Assembly (NCBI RefSeq): GCF_027172205.1 | Contig: NC_070619.1 | Span: 382,001 to 446,000, forward strand | From: Podarcis raffonei | Lineage: Eukaryota; Chordata; Lepidosauria; Squamata; Lacertidae | Length of the DNA: 64,000 nucleotides | Reading direction: 5' to 3' | Shown: in pieces, positions 33,216 through 45,700 of the stretch | How the letters are laid out: the number at the start of each line of letters is the position of its first letter | Numbering within the stretch: position 1 is the stretch's first letter | Translations under genes and position numbers: made by a program | Notes under the pieces: model-generated | The model's input: the letters and a program-made list of their open reading frames with translations, nothing else | Told to the model about the DNA's origin: nothing | The model's database searches: none

Positions 33216-33650
33216 CATTGCATGCATATTCACCCAAAAAATGCAAAATGAAGTGAAATAAGCCCAAAGCAAAACACATGTTTTACAGGTCAATATGCAT
33301 AGAAAGAAGATGAATTAGCTTTGTTTGGGCTTATTTAACTCCATTTCGTGTTTTTTAGGTGTGCATGCATATTCACCCCAAAACACAGTAAGCCCAAACA
33401 AAGCAAAGCACATGTTTTTTGGGTCAATATGCATAGATCGAGCACAAATAAGCTTTGTTTGTGCTTATTTCACTTTGTTTCGTGTTTTTTGAGTGTGCAT
33501 GCATATTCACCCCAAAAACGCAAAACGAAGTGAAGTAAGCCCCAAAAAAGCAAAATGTGTTTTTGGGTCAACATGCATAGAAAGAAGACAAATAAGCTTT
33601 GTTTGAGCTTATTTCACTTCATTTAGCGTTAACACAAAACAAAGTGAAAT
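33216..33650. repeat. Three tandem palindromic units of about 140 bp
   Basis: The phrase TGCATGCATATTCACCC recurs at about 33,219, 33,362 and 33,495, with the rest of each unit also conserved. Each unit contains inverted partners (GTGAAATAAGCCCAAA-type and its complement TTTGGGCTTATTTCAC-type), so each can fold into a hairpin. The third copy is partial and runs out near 33,650. Confidence 0.85.
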
Positions 33651-34424
33651 AAACCAAAAGAAAGCAAACAAGTGCTTTGAGAGGAACAGCCACTTCGTGT
33701 CCCTCTCACCAGGAATGAAATGACCCAAGACATTTTGGCACCTGAGGTGAACCACAAGATGGCGCCTCCCCACCAGGAAACAAGGCAGGAGTGAAGATTT
33801 CCATCGGGAAGAAGTGGGAGAATCAAATCACCCTCATCTTTTGGTTGAAGGGGGACTCAAGGGCCTCATCTTTTGTAGGTAAGGGGTCCACTCTGAATCA
33901 TGCGAGACGGGTGCAGACCCCTGAAGACCCTAGAGAGCAGCTCCTGCCATTTCCTCCATAAGGGGGGGAGGACACCAGCAGCACCTTTTTCCCCAAGAGG
34001 CTGCATGGGGGACAGAGGGTGCTGCGGTGGAGGAGGAAAGTTCAGCCTCCATGGAGCGCACTGCAGCTGTCACTTTTATTGTGGCGGCAGCAGCGGGTGA
34101 TGGAGCAGAATTTTCAACCTTTTGCTCTCTTGGCAAACTGTATTCTTTCTGTGGCATCAATGTCAGGAGTCCCGCTTCCCAGCTTGATCACACAGTTGGC
34201 GTAGGTGATTAAAAAGGAGGATTTATTACCAAAACGAACAGCTATCTCCAGATGCTCCAACGAAGCATCTTGCACCATCAGTCTCCTGAATTTGAGGTGT
34301 CAACAATTTTGGTCGGCCCTCATGCATTTTTCCTTCATGAAATCCAGCCCTCTTTGGGCACCCCTACTGTAGGCTCTCTGCCGAATGCTTTGCTGGGCAG
34401 TCAACTCTAAATGCTCTATCCCCA
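33651..34424. other. Intergenic sequence without a recognised gene
   Basis: Mixed-composition sequence. Short frames on both strands lack domains, and a TTGGCACCTGAGGTGAACCA block resembles a dispersed repeat. I see no gene here. Confidence 0.5.
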
Positions 34425-34485
34425 TCCCTAACCCCAACCTTAAACTTAACCCTAACCCTAGCTCCCTTTCGTTCTAACCCTAACC
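34425..34485 (+). repeat. Degenerate telomere-like CCCTAA tract, part 1
   Basis: Runs such as AACTTAACCCTAACCCTA and TTCTAACCCTAACCC match the C-rich strand of the vertebrate telomere hexamer with substitutions. The tract is cut at 34,486 by a hAT-like MITE. Confidence 0.8.
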
Positions 34486-34773
34486 CAGGGGTCAGCAAGG
34501 TTTACCTCGCCTGGGCTGGTTCACTCCAGCGAAGATCCCTCTGTGGGCTGGATTGCGTACGCATGTGAGCGCACACGCACGCCTGCGATTTCCAGCAGAC
34601 ATTTCTGGTGTCTGAACAGACATGATTTTCGCACTGCAGAAGTGAGTACCCATGCTGCGCTGGTTTGCGCAGCATGCGGGGACTCGCTGAGTGGGTGGCT
34701 TGGTTCGGGGGCAGCTCGTGGGCCAGTTAAGCCCCGTGGGCCGCTTGTGGCCCGTGGGCCTTACTTACCCCTG
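34486..34773. mobile_element. hAT-like (Charlie-type) MITE inside telomere-like repeats
   Basis: Starts CAGGGGTCAGCAAGG and ends CTTACTTACCCCTG, with imperfect terminal inverted repeats. The flanking 8-mers CCCTAACC and CTCTAAAC agree at 6 of 8 positions, as expected for an old hAT target duplication. Length 288 bp; no transposase. Confidence 0.75.
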
Positions 34774-34990
34774 CTCTAAACCTACTTCTAGCCCTAGCCC
34801 CTTGCCTTTGCCCTAACCCTAAAGCAAACCTTAACCTTAACCATAGCCCTGACCGTAACACTAACACGAACTCAAAACCTCTAAAGCCCTAGCTCCAACC
34901 CTATTCCTATCCATAACACTAGCCCTAAACTAACCTTTACCTTGACCCCAACCCTACTGGGCAGCCCTAGCTCCACGTCCAACCAGTGGC
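34774..34990 (+). repeat. Degenerate telomere-like CCCTAA tract, part 2
   Basis: Repeated TAACCTTAACC, GCCCTAACC, CTAACACTAAC and GCCCTAAAC variants over about 215 bp. They are clearly related to the telomere hexamer but no longer perfect. A SINE interrupts the tract at about 34,991. Confidence 0.78.
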
Positions 34991-35227
34991 GAGCCAGTGT
35001 GGTGTAGTGGTTAAGAGCGGTAGTCTCGTAATCTGGTGAACTGGGTTCGCTTCCCCGCTCCTTCACATGCAGCTGCTTGGTGACCTTGGGCTAGTCACAC
35101 TTCTCTGAAGTCTCTCAGCCTCACAGAGTGCTTGTTGTGGGGGAGGAAGGGAAAGGATATTGTTAGCCGCTCTGAGACTCCTTAGGGTAGTGATAAAGTG
35201 GGATATCAAATCCAAACTCTTCTTCTT
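34991..35227 (+). mobile_element. tRNA-derived SINE
   Basis: The 5' part reads as a tRNA-like promoter: TGGTGTAGTGGTTAAGAGC as the A-box region and TGGGTTCGCTTCCC as the B box. A tRNA-unrelated body follows (GCTGCTTGGTGACCTTGGGC, GTTAGCCGCTCTGAGACTCC), ending in a (CTT)n tail. The flanking word TCCAACC on both sides is a possible target duplication. The family is common in squamates as far as I recall; I do not assign a formal name. Confidence 0.85.
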
Positions 35228-35322
35228 CCAACCCTAATGAGAGCCCTAACCCTACCTCACCCTACCTCTAGCCCTGGTCCTCACCCTAACTCTAAGCCTA
35301 ACCCTAAGCCAAAACTATTCAA
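35228..35322 (+). repeat. Degenerate telomere-like CCCTAA tract, part 3
   Basis: Continues after the SINE with CCAACCCTAATGAGAGCCCT and CCTAACTCTAAGCCTAACCC. It fades out about 0.5 kb below the putative LMNB2 poly(A) site. Confidence 0.75.
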
Positions 35323-35834
35323 AGTTTGAAACAAGTTACAATTTCTTCTACTAGTGGCAAAGATGTTGCTGCAGAAATATCATCAATCTGTTAGAGGACT
35401 GGGGGAACCCCAAACATTGATTTCTAAGGGACAAGGGGGTTGTGTTTAAATCCTTGTACTGACAGCATAACAGTATTTCTAGTCCTAATCACCTCAATTT
35501 CCATACTGCTGGATCATGTGCTCCCCTTGTTGCTGGATCAGGCTGAAGAACAGTGCGCACAGAACCAGTTTGCATGCAATGCTGCTCTGCTGGCCAGGGA
35601 TATTCCTACAGGCGCATGGTAAACCCTTGCCATTCAAACCCATCCAAGCTGGACAGAAACCTTTCTTGCTCACCACTCCTTTGTGGAGAAATTGGCTTTT
35701 GGTACAGCAGTTTGAAGCCACAAAGACATTTGGTGGCTGTGAGTTAGCCCGTCTCTCTGAGGCTCAGCTTCCCTAACATCATAACCTATAATAGTAAAAC
35801 CTTTGCTTCACAGGAGTTTACCACAATGACACCA
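35323..35834. other. Intergenic spacer below LMNB2
   Basis: About 500 bp between the telomere-like tract and the candidate LMNB2 poly(A) site. No gene, structured RNA or repeat recognised. In human the next gene in this direction is TIMM13; its twin CX3C motifs were not found. Confidence 0.5.
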
Positions 35835-38800
35835 GGTAAAAATGCAAAACATTTATTGGAGTGTTTCGTACAAAAGGTTTCCAGTCAAAAAAGGTATATT
35901 ACAAATCCTTGAAAAAGACAGAATTTGGCATGCATATCCATAATAAAGCAAAACAAATTTGAAATGCTAACGTCTAGATCAGTTTCCTCCAAAGGATGGG
36001 CAATGCCAACGCCATCTCTTCCGCAGCATGCACTCCGAGTCCTTCCTGCCACCATGCAGAACAGCTGCTTCATGAACAAAACCTGCAAGTCAGAAATTCA
36101 CTCTACAAAAATAAAAGTTATAATAAGGAAATCCTTTCTGAATGAAGAGAGGCAAAGTTTGCAACACTTCTTTAGAGATTCAAATAGCTTATTGCTCGCC
36201 CACAGAGCAGTCTGCCCAAGACACCAGGAAGCGGAAACATGCTCAGTCATCCCACTGCTATGGTGAGAAGCAAAGACTCACCCCCATCCCCCAGCAAGCA
36301 ACCCAGAGGTTTTCCACATCTTTTTAAGGGTTTGCTTTCTAGACTTTAGCATTTCAAGGCAGCATTAAAATTTTCTAATAACCATATGTGAATAACAGCT
36401 CAGAGAGAATATAAATTTGCTTTTTCTAAGGGCAACCCCGCCCCCAAACATTCTGTCTCTCAGGTTGCAGCCCAACACCTCCACTCCCCAGTGGGAGCAA
36501 ACAGAGTGGAAACTGAGGCCGGGAGGGAACTGGCCTCTCAGATGGGCTCCCACCTAGAGACAGAAAGTGGGATTTGGGGACCACTAGATTGGTGGGATGA
36601 GATCCATCCGGGCTGAACACAGCTCAAAGTGAGGTGAGGGACATCAACCTTGTGGGACCCTAGCCAAGGTCGTCCTGATCGTAAAGGCTGGACGCTGCTG
36701 GGCTCGGCCCTTTGAAGGCTTTTCACAGCGCTCAGCTCCTGGTTCTGGTTCTGCACTCCCTGACACAGCCCGAGCCCGAGGGAGACAGTGCAGGGAGCAG
36801 TTGACACTGGCCTTGGCATTTTCACAGCAACTGTTCTGGAACGGCGGTTTGGGGGGGGGGGTTCAGGGAGACCAAGAGGAGGGTGCCCTCCACAGCCGGT
36901 GGCCACCCTAAGTGCATGGCAAACAGCAGCACTTGGGGACTCTGCTCAGGTCCCTGGCTCAGCTTTGCAGAGCAGTCAGGAACCCCCTCCTCCTCCCCTC
37001 TGGCTCAGGCCAGCACAAGAAGAGCAGCCTGCTTAGCCCAGTAGCACATTTGCACCTTCACATCTTTAGTATTCACAGGAACAAGGAGACTGGCCTTGGA
37101 AGAGCAGCTGTGAGCACAGCAGGTGGCCAAGAAGCTTGTAAGCCGGACCTGAGAAACAGAATTCAGAGGGACAAGAGAGCAATGTCTATGGCAAACACCC
37201 TCAGCCCCCTGGTCAAGCTGAGCAGAAGGAGCGTCATGCGGTAGAGGGGGAGGCAGAAGCCATACTTCCAAAAGGAATGCTTTCCACAAGTGGCTCCATG
37301 AAACAGAGTTCAACTTCTAAATCTAATATGCTTCTCTACCACGTGGCATCATTAAAATACCTGTGGAATATTAGCACCTCTGGTTTTTTCGTTTTTATTT
37401 TTAAATATAAAGTAGGACATTTTGTTCCCCAACCCATCCGTTCCCACCCAACTTGCTCTGCACCAAAGCCTTGCCCGGCAACCCTCCCACCCTCCCCACA
37501 AGACCCTATGAACCAGAATATCTGCAGGGCTCTATCTCCTCTCTGTACACGTGCCACTAAAAGCATCATGGGCTGAGCCAGAGCCCTGGGGTCCCAGGAG
37601 TGGGTGGCAGGAGCTCCGACCCCTCACTGCTGCATGTGGGATATGCTGCTTGCTGGCGCCACTAACTCTGCCCCAGACGCAGCCCTGCTTGCCCCTCAAG
37701 GGGATCCAGGGCTGCCGGGACAGGTGCTGCTCAGCCTTTGGACAGGTGCTGCTCAGCCAAGGCAGCTTCTTTGGTGGAGAACAGCTGTGCCAAGGATTCT
37801 GCAAGACCAAGGGTGGGGTGGGGAGAAGCTGAGCTGCCCTAGGAGGGGGTCACTGCCCACCTGCTCCAAATACTTATCACCTACCTGCCCATACCTTGTC
37901 CTCTCATTCTGGGAGGTGGTGCAGATCAGGGCAGAGTAAGCAGCGGCAGCATCTTCCCTAAACTCCCCTTCCAAACAAAGCACCCTGGAACTTGCAAGGC
38001 TGCCCAATGGGAGGGACCCATTGAGGCATGGGGCAACTGCTCACAGTGCAACACTGAGCTTGCCTCTGCCCCCTCTGGGCAGTGTGGAGCGAGCTGCACG
38101 GAAGAGGGACTCGGCAGAAGACGTCCCACATCCCCACCCACCACTGGTCTCCAGTGGCAAGACAAGCAGACAAGTCGCTTCTGGTTTTTTGCTGCAGAGG
38201 ATGGAGCAACACAGACCTCCAAGCGGAATCTCAGCATCCGACACGTCTTGTGTGAGGGCTCAACTCTGGATTTTGAGGGCAAAAACAGTTCCCACAAAAT
38301 CTAGACTTCGTAAGGGCTGGCCTTCAAGTAAGTTGCATCCATTGGATTCAGTGGGCCTTTGACTTGATTTGATACAACCCTGTTTCTAGGGTCATTCCGC
38401 AAGGAAGCAGCAATCTTAACCTCACTTGGGGAGTAAGCCCCACTGAAATCAACAAGACCTACTTCCGAGTAGACATGGTTAGGATTGTTCCCTGCTTGAA
38501 AGCATGGCAGCAGAACTTAGGCAGAGGAAGTTCTGCAATGACTTCAAACAAGCCTTGCCTTAAATCAGTGCTTCTCACTTCATCTCAGCTTCTGAGACCT
38601 CCATGCTCCACAGAGCTGCCCAAACTGTTTCAAGAGTCATTCTGTCCTAGGAGCTCCAGGCCTTCTGAGGCACACCTAGGGTCAATGGCATGAAAATATC
38701 ATTAATCCTCACATTTGCCACCTGGTTTTATCTGCACAACCACTGGGGTTGCCCCTGAGGGCACAGGCAGGCTTACACCCAGGGTCACCGCTTGACCACC

Positions 38801-39162
38801 TCCCCCCAGTACAAGAACAGGAGGGCCAGAGAAGCAGACTGTCCACTCCAGAGTGACAACTTCAGCCATGCTTTCTCTTCCCTGGAAACTCCTGGAGCCG
38901 CATCACTCTTTGGCTTGCAAGTAAGACAACAAAGTAGACCATGGGCATTGCAAAGGGAAAGCAAATCTTCAAAAGATGGTGGCAGTTCTGGCTGATTCAA
39001 GTTCTCTCTTTAAGAAGTTTACTAAGGAACCATCTCCAAGAAAGAAAGAAAAAAAGGAGTGATCATATGCAATGTATAAAAATAGTTTCAGTGACTCTGG
39101 GCAGAGTCCCTGGGCAGAGCAAAAAAAGGAGAAAAGACGAGCAGAGACGGTTTCCCTTCCTC
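35835..39162 (-). other. LMNB2: Putative LMNB2 3' UTR
   Basis: Non-coding sequence between the LMNB2 stop codon and the candidate poly(A) signal, with no repeat insertion as large as those in intron 2. A piece of a dispersed repeat (AGTAAGCCCCACTGAAATCA with CTTCCGAGTAGACATG, 38,340-38,480) is embedded. Short frames here are not conserved proteins that I recognise. Confidence 0.5.
35852..35857 (-). promoter_or_regulatory. LMNB2: Candidate LMNB2 poly(A) signal AATAAA
   Basis: TTTATT on plus gives AATAAA on the gene strand, followed about 20-35 nt downstream by a GT-rich stretch (CCTGGTGTCATTGTGG on minus). It lies 3.3 kb below the stop codon, in line with the long 3' UTR of mammalian LMNB2. 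Other sites could be used; RNA data would decide. Confidence 0.5.
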
Positions 39163-39204
39163 TCACATGACGGTGCAGCCCCTGGAGGTGGTCCTAGGAT
39201 CCCC
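39163..39204 (-). CDS. LMNB2: LMNB2 exon 12: CaaX box
   Basis: 42 bp, [13 protein letters not shown] and a TGA stop. The terminal C-T-V-M is a farnesylation and carboxymethylation site; human has CYVM. Confidence 0.97.
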   Translation of the reverse strand, partial: GDPRTTSRGCTVM

Positions 39205-39667
39205 CTGGAGATAGAGAAGGAAGAAGGGGCATCAGGAAGCTCCCCAGGTGGCCCCGGCAGAACCCTCTCTCCTGCCCTGGCTAAAGATCAGAGAGGCAAC
39301 TTGGATAGAGCTCAGCCTAGCTGTCCTCTTAGCAGCTTCTACCACTTGGGGACCGACCACCCTAGAGAGAGGCAGGGTGTGTGTGCCACAGCCAGTTGGG
39401 TGCAGGAAGGAAAGAAGAGCAGCTCCTGGGCACCACCCACAGCAGAGATGAGCAGCTGGGAGTCCCTCCCTCTAACAATCTACCCTCACAAGTCCTCCCC
39501 TTTTCAAAGTGAGTCAAGACCCAGGAACGCTCCCTCTGCCACCCCAGGGAGGAAGAGACTCCTGACTTGGCCAATTTCTTCACTTTCCCTTCTTGAGCAG
39601 AGTCAACTCCCAACTCCTTTAGTTACCTTTGATAACTAAAAGGCTGGGCCTAAGCTGCTCAGCCTCG

Positions 39668-39720
<53 letters not shown>

Positions 39721-42700
39721 TGCCCCTTGGGAGAGACCAAGGTACCCCGTTGTCTCCTTGGAACCACCCCCAAACCATGGCTGCAGTCAGGCCCCAATCG
39801 ATTCAACCCTTGGTGGGTGGGTGGAAGTGTTTTTTCTTCCAGCTACCTGCTGGTGAAAGAGGTCTTCCTCCCCAAACTCTGCCTCCTCATCTTCCTCCCC
39901 GTTGTCCTGCAGCACAGCAGATGACTGAGTCAAACTCCTCACAGCAACTTCCTGAGAAGAAGTAGGAGAAACACAGCTCATGTTGAGTGTAGCAGGTGCT
40001 CAGTGAATGCTCAAAGGCAGCTTCTTTGTCATGTCCTTGCATCAAAAGCAAGGCAACCTTTCCTTCACTATTTGGCTTCTCCAGCACCCCACAGTGCCCC
40101 CCTTTGGAGGACCTACCTCTCCATCAGAGTTCACCAGGTAGGTGTGGACACTGGTCCCGGTGCCCCAACTGGTCTGGTGCTTCCACACAAGGACAGAAGG
40201 TGGGCTGTGGGCCACCCCAGCATCAGCTGCCCAGATCTAGCAAGAAAGAGACTCCCTCATTCACAGGCAGGGCACCCTTGATCCTTCACCACACCAGAGG
40301 GAGCAGCTCTCGAAGCTGACCCCAATGGCCAGCCCTCCAAGTGGCAGAGGCATCTGGGCTTCCTGCAGGGACCACCCCCCCAGTCGCAGGAAGCCTTTTC
40401 TCCACAGGCTGCAGGAAACAAGCAAGGAGGTTCTGCGTTGGGCACGGAAGGTGGGCAGAGCGTGAGCAGGTCTCTGGATACTGGGCAACCAATACCCTCC
40501 CTTCCAATGGGGAGGCCTTTTCTCCCGAGGAAAGAGCCATGACTTACTGTGACCGCCTGCCCAGCCCGGAGGACATATTTTGGGGTAAATTTGTAAGCCA
40601 TCTCTTCTCCCTCGCCAATCTTTTTCTTCAGTCTCCAGTTCCCAAGAGACTGATCCTGAGGGAGAAGCAGCGGGACTCAGGGAGCAGCAAAACCAGCCCC
40701 AGGGCCAGGCCAGGCAAGGAAGGAAGCCTGAAGGCCCCAACAGCGCTTCTGAGCCAAGACCTCTCTTCCCGCAGCCTACCTTGTCAGAGCAGTTCTTCAG
40801 CTGAACATACTTCCCCTCTGGGTCCACGTCCTCGATGCTGATGCTGCCCTTGGCAGAAGCCTGCTGGGAAGTCTGGAAGGCGCTGCTACTGCCGGCACTG
40901 CTGCTCCTGGTGCCCAACCTGCTGGAGCCACTGCCAGAGAGCTCCTCTGCTATTTCCAGGCGCTTCCGCTTCCCCCGGGAGGAGCGGGTGGCGGAAATGC
41001 CGCTGCTGGACGAGGAGGTGGCCCGCGAGACAGTGATACGGGCTGAGGGGCTGGGGGACAGCTTCAGCCTGGCGGGGAAAGGCAGGCGAGGGTCAGCGGG
41101 CAAGAGCAGTGAGGGAAGGGCCTGCAGCCCATCCAGCCAAAGAACCAAGCTGCTGGCGCCACTGCCCAACACAGAGTAGCACCCATGCGCGCTCTGCTCC
41201 TTCCTCTCTCTCCCTGCTTCCTCCCTCCGTACCTCTCCTCTTCCCCTTCGAGGAGCTTCCGGTAGGCGCTGATCTCCATGTCCAGGGCCAGCTTGACATC
41301 CAGGAGCTCCTGGTACTCCATCAGCTGCTGCTGCATCTGGTCCCGCATCTCTGTCATCTCCCTCTCCTTGGCGTCCAGCATCTTCCGGAACTTCTCTCGC
41401 TCACCAGCCATCAGCTCCTCCAGCTCCCGTATCCGGTCTTCTGCGGCGTTTGCCTGCAGGAGAAAGAATAGCGCTGGCCTGGGACCCAGAGAGAGAAAGC
41501 CTCCCGGGTGGAAGGGCACTGTGAAAGGAAAGGGGGGCTAGGGCCAAAGCACTGTGCAAGCAGCCCCTCCCTCACCCAGCCCAAGGGCAGGGCCAACCCC
41601 ACAGGGAAGGCCTGGCTCAGAAACAATCGACTGGAAAGGAACACTTGAACAATCCCATACGAGAAACACTGTCCTGAGCTGAAAGGAGTTACTACAAATA
41701 AACACAGGAACTTCTCCGGGAGGTATAAAAGGGCACACGCAGTACAAGGTAGCTTTGTGGGACCAGGACAGCCCCGGCCAGTCCAGAGCTGAGACTGGAT
41801 GGCAGAAGGGCGTGTGAGAGGCTGCCTTTACCTCACCTGCTTCTGCAGCCCTGAAAGCTGGTAGCTGAGAGATTCAATCCTCAGGCGGGCCTCCTTCAGC
41901 TCCTCCCGAGCAGCACTGGCTGCTTTGTTGTTCTGTTCGGAGCAGAGTTTGGCATTCTCCAGCTGACGGGAGATGGAGGAAAGCGTCAGACTGCTCCCAG
42001 GGCTCTTCTGCCTGGAGATCTGCTGTACAAGGCACTGGGCACTTCCCCCCCCAGCCCCCGACGCCAAGGAGCACCACAGAGAGCAACAGATTCCAGGAGG
42101 AGGGAGCTCCTGAAGCCCCTTGAACAGAGCTGCCCAGAAGCACTCCTGGCCGCTGACGTGGAAGGAGTGCAAGGCCAAATGGACAGCAGCCCCCTCCCAC
42201 GTCAAGCCTTTCCCAGCCCTCTCAGCATCTGCCTCCTCCCTCACCTTGGCCTGATAGGTCTGCTCCACCTCCAGCTTGTACAGCCGGACCTGCTCGTCAT
42301 GCTGCTGGCGAAGGTCTTCTAGCGTCTGGGAGAGTTTGGACTCGCACTCCTGCTGGCGGCTGCTATCCACCTCCACCAACTGGCGCTCGTGCCGCTTCCG
42401 TGTCTCCCGCACCTCCTGGGAATGGGGAGCAAACCCAGGCCAGGGCTCAGGCTCGCAAGACCCCTTGCAGGAACCAAGGCCCTCAAGGACCACCCCTCAA
42501 GGCCCCCGTCCAGGTAACACCAGCCCAAACACAACAGGAAGACTGAGAGGTACATCATCACACTCACTTTCTCACGCCCATTCGGGGTGGAGAGTGCTGG
42601 CAAATGCCTATTCCAGGAAGATTCATAAAATGCAGGGAAACCTCAAGAGGGAATTGGGTGGTAGGAGAGGTCTCCTGCCTCCCAGCCCCAAAGCAGCAGG

Positions 42701-45700
42701 TCCCAAGGGTGGGCATGACCCACTGCAGACATCCAGGAAATCCAGTCATCAGGTGCCACCGTCCCCACCTCACATCCAGCCCCAAGATCTGGGCTGGGGA
42801 GTGATCTGGGTGCTGGACCAAGCCTGCCCTTTGCACCTCTGAGCTGCCAGCTGGGGTCTGGAGGGACTCCTGCTCCCCCACCACCAATACAGGGTCACAC
42901 AAGTGCCTCCAGCATAAGAGAGGGACTCGGAGGAAAGAAATGAAGCTCCTTGGGTGCACACCCTGCTCCCTGGTGACCAGAGCAAAAAAGGCATCAGGGA
43001 AAACGCTCCTGGTGGGGACAAATGCGAGGAACACCAACAGCAGGATAGGTGGCTACTTTTCCCTGGCATGCTCAACGGGACCCTTCTCCTTCACAGCTCA
43101 AACCCAGCAGGACCGTGATGGAGAAGGGCGCCCTGTCTCCTCTCCCTCCCTGCCCACTCACCCCACCCCACCCAATGGCAGCCGCAGCCCAAGCAACCCA
43201 GCAGCAGCAGCAGGTTCTACCTCTTCAAAAATGTTCTTCCTGAAGTCAAGCTCCTCTTGCAGACTCTGGCAGCGATTCTCCAGGTCCACCCGCATCAGAG
43301 TCTCCTTCTCCAGCTGCTTCTTTGCCACAGCGTGACCATCTTCTGACTGGGAAAGGCATTGAAGGCAGAGTGTGAAAGGAGAGCAAGTGTCCAAATGTCC
43401 AGGGGAGTCGAGCTGGAGATGGGTCCTGCACACTTCCCACTGCCTGCCCAACCTCTTGGCTCAACACGAGACATGGTCAGCCTCAATTCACACATGCAGT
43501 TCTAGCAGCTGCATTGGGGCCTAATTCTGACTGTGCCTTTTCCAAGCCCATTCAGAGCCAAGGCCTCCGCAGCCTTGCTGGATGCAACCAAGCAGGGTGG
43601 CTAGGGGCTCTGAGAAGGCACTTCGCACAGCACCTTATGCTGTTGGCAGCACTGCCGCAGACTGGCCTCCCAATTTAGACATGCAAATACTGACTATGAG
43701 TACTCCTTGTGGAAGGAGTTACACTTCAACCATGTAGGTGGAGGGAGTCCCAAATACTGTGCCTCCACCCCCAAAACAGACACCAGCAGTCAGCAACTCC
43801 TAGAGAAGCCCTGTCCCCGTCCAAGATGAGCCTCATGTGGCACATTAGCACCATAAGAGCAAACAGGAGGACAAATTTCAGCATCTGACCAAGAATAATT
43901 TGGTCCAGAGAGGAACAGCTTCCACACAGCTCCTGGAGTGAGAAATGGTGGGGGGGAGGGGGGAGGGATGAAACCTGCCAACGTGTCCCTTCGGCTACAG
44001 GCAGGTGCTGAAACCCCAGCATTTCTTAGGCCTTGTTCAAGTTTGGGGCAACCCCAAGGACTCAGCCAAGGACTCCCATGGTTCCAAGTAGGCCATGAGG
44101 GAAACAGCCTCTGGCTTCCTCATGCTGCCAGACTACTGGAGCCAAGGAACCTGGTGCTGGGACTTCATTTTGGCATCTTAGCATCAGCAAGAGACTCAAA
44201 GCAGCAGGAGCTCAGCCCAGAGACAAGGGAGGCCCTTGCACACAGCTGACCTGCAGCCGGGCTATTCTGAGATCAGGAAATCGGGAACCAGGAATGAAGA
44301 TGATGCCTATGGAGCGACTGCAGGCGGCCCCTTCCCTGCTGCTTCTCAGGGTGCTCTCTGCCTCTGCTGTGGTAACCCCCCCCCCTTTACCTTGGCCAGC
44401 TGTGCACGCAGGTCGGCCACCTCCGCCTCCAGGTGGCGCTTCTCTGTCAGGGTTGCCGTGAGTTCTGCTTCACTCCGATGGAAGAGGACTTCCAGCTCCT
44501 TGATGCGGCCCTGAGATGTGGACCACTCCCCATCTTTCTTTTTGTAGCTAAGGAGGGAAAGAAAGGAAGACTCAAAAGCAGCTTCCGCTGTCATCCGAGT
44601 TGTAACAAACTCCTGGAAGATCTGGCCCCTCCTCACCCTGGGGCTATGGGCAGAGCACCTTCTCAAAGCATTGCAGCACCAGGTCGTTCTGCCTCTAGCA
44701 ATCACAGCCGAACTGACAGACAGCAAGGGAAGTGTTCCTGCATAGCAAACATGTGACCTCTGTGTCTTTCGCGTGCATATATACACGCACACAAAGGGTG
44801 ACAGGAAAACTACCTCCTAGATTTGTGGGGAACGGCCACATTTGGAAATTACCGTATTTTTCGCCCTATAGGGCACACTGGCCCATAGGACGCACCTTGG
44901 GGTTTTTTTTGGGGGGGAATGAATTTTAAAAAATTATTTCCCCCCCCCCCCCAGCCGCGGGGCTGGGGAAGCCTGAGCTTCCCCGGCCCCAGAACAGGCT
45001 GCTATCCGCAAGCCTTGCGAGCCCGGGAGCTCCCACCGGGCGCGCAAGGCTTGAAGACACCTGCCCGAAGCATGGGGCGTGCTCTGCAGCGCGCCCCGTG
45101 CTTCGGGCTGCCGCCCCAAGCCTTGCGCGCCCGGCGGGACCTCCCGCTGGGCACGGAAGGCTTGTGGACATCTGGATATAATATACAGTTTGATAACTGG
45201 ATTAAGGTATGGAAGGAAAATTTAAAATTCACAGCATGTACTGTGTTAAAGGAAAATGTTATGAAAATGGTATACAGATGGTACATTACACTGACAAAAT
45301 TAGCGAAAATGTTTAAGACATGTAATAAGTGCTGAAAATGTAAAGAAAAAGGGACATTCTATCATATGTGGTGGGATTGTAAGTGAAAGGCTTCTGGGAG
45401 ACGATATATAATGAATTGAAAAAGATGTTAAAATATACATTTGTAAAGAAACCAGAGGCTTTTCTTTTAGGAATGGTAGGAAATGAAATAAATAGAAAGG
45501 ACTGTAAACTTTGCCAATACGCAGTAACAGCAGCAAGAATATTATTGGCCCAAAAATGGAAACAGGAGGAATTACCGATGCTCGAAGAATGGAGAATGAA
45601 ACTGATGGACTATGCAGAACTGGACAAATTAACTGGGAAGATCAGATATCTACGTGACCAAAAGTTCATCGAGGACTGGGGAAAATTTGTCGAGTATCTG

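Noticed and set aside
33216-33650. CRISPR-like array
   Set aside because: Vertebrate DNA with long homologous units, not short identical repeats with unique spacers.
34991-35065. Functional tRNA gene
   Set aside because: The tRNA-like part is the head of a SINE with an unrelated body and a CTT tail; it lacks a sound cloverleaf.
35323-35834. TIMM13, the human neighbour below LMNB2
   Set aside because: No twin CX3C protein frame was found; the region runs into telomere-like repeats.
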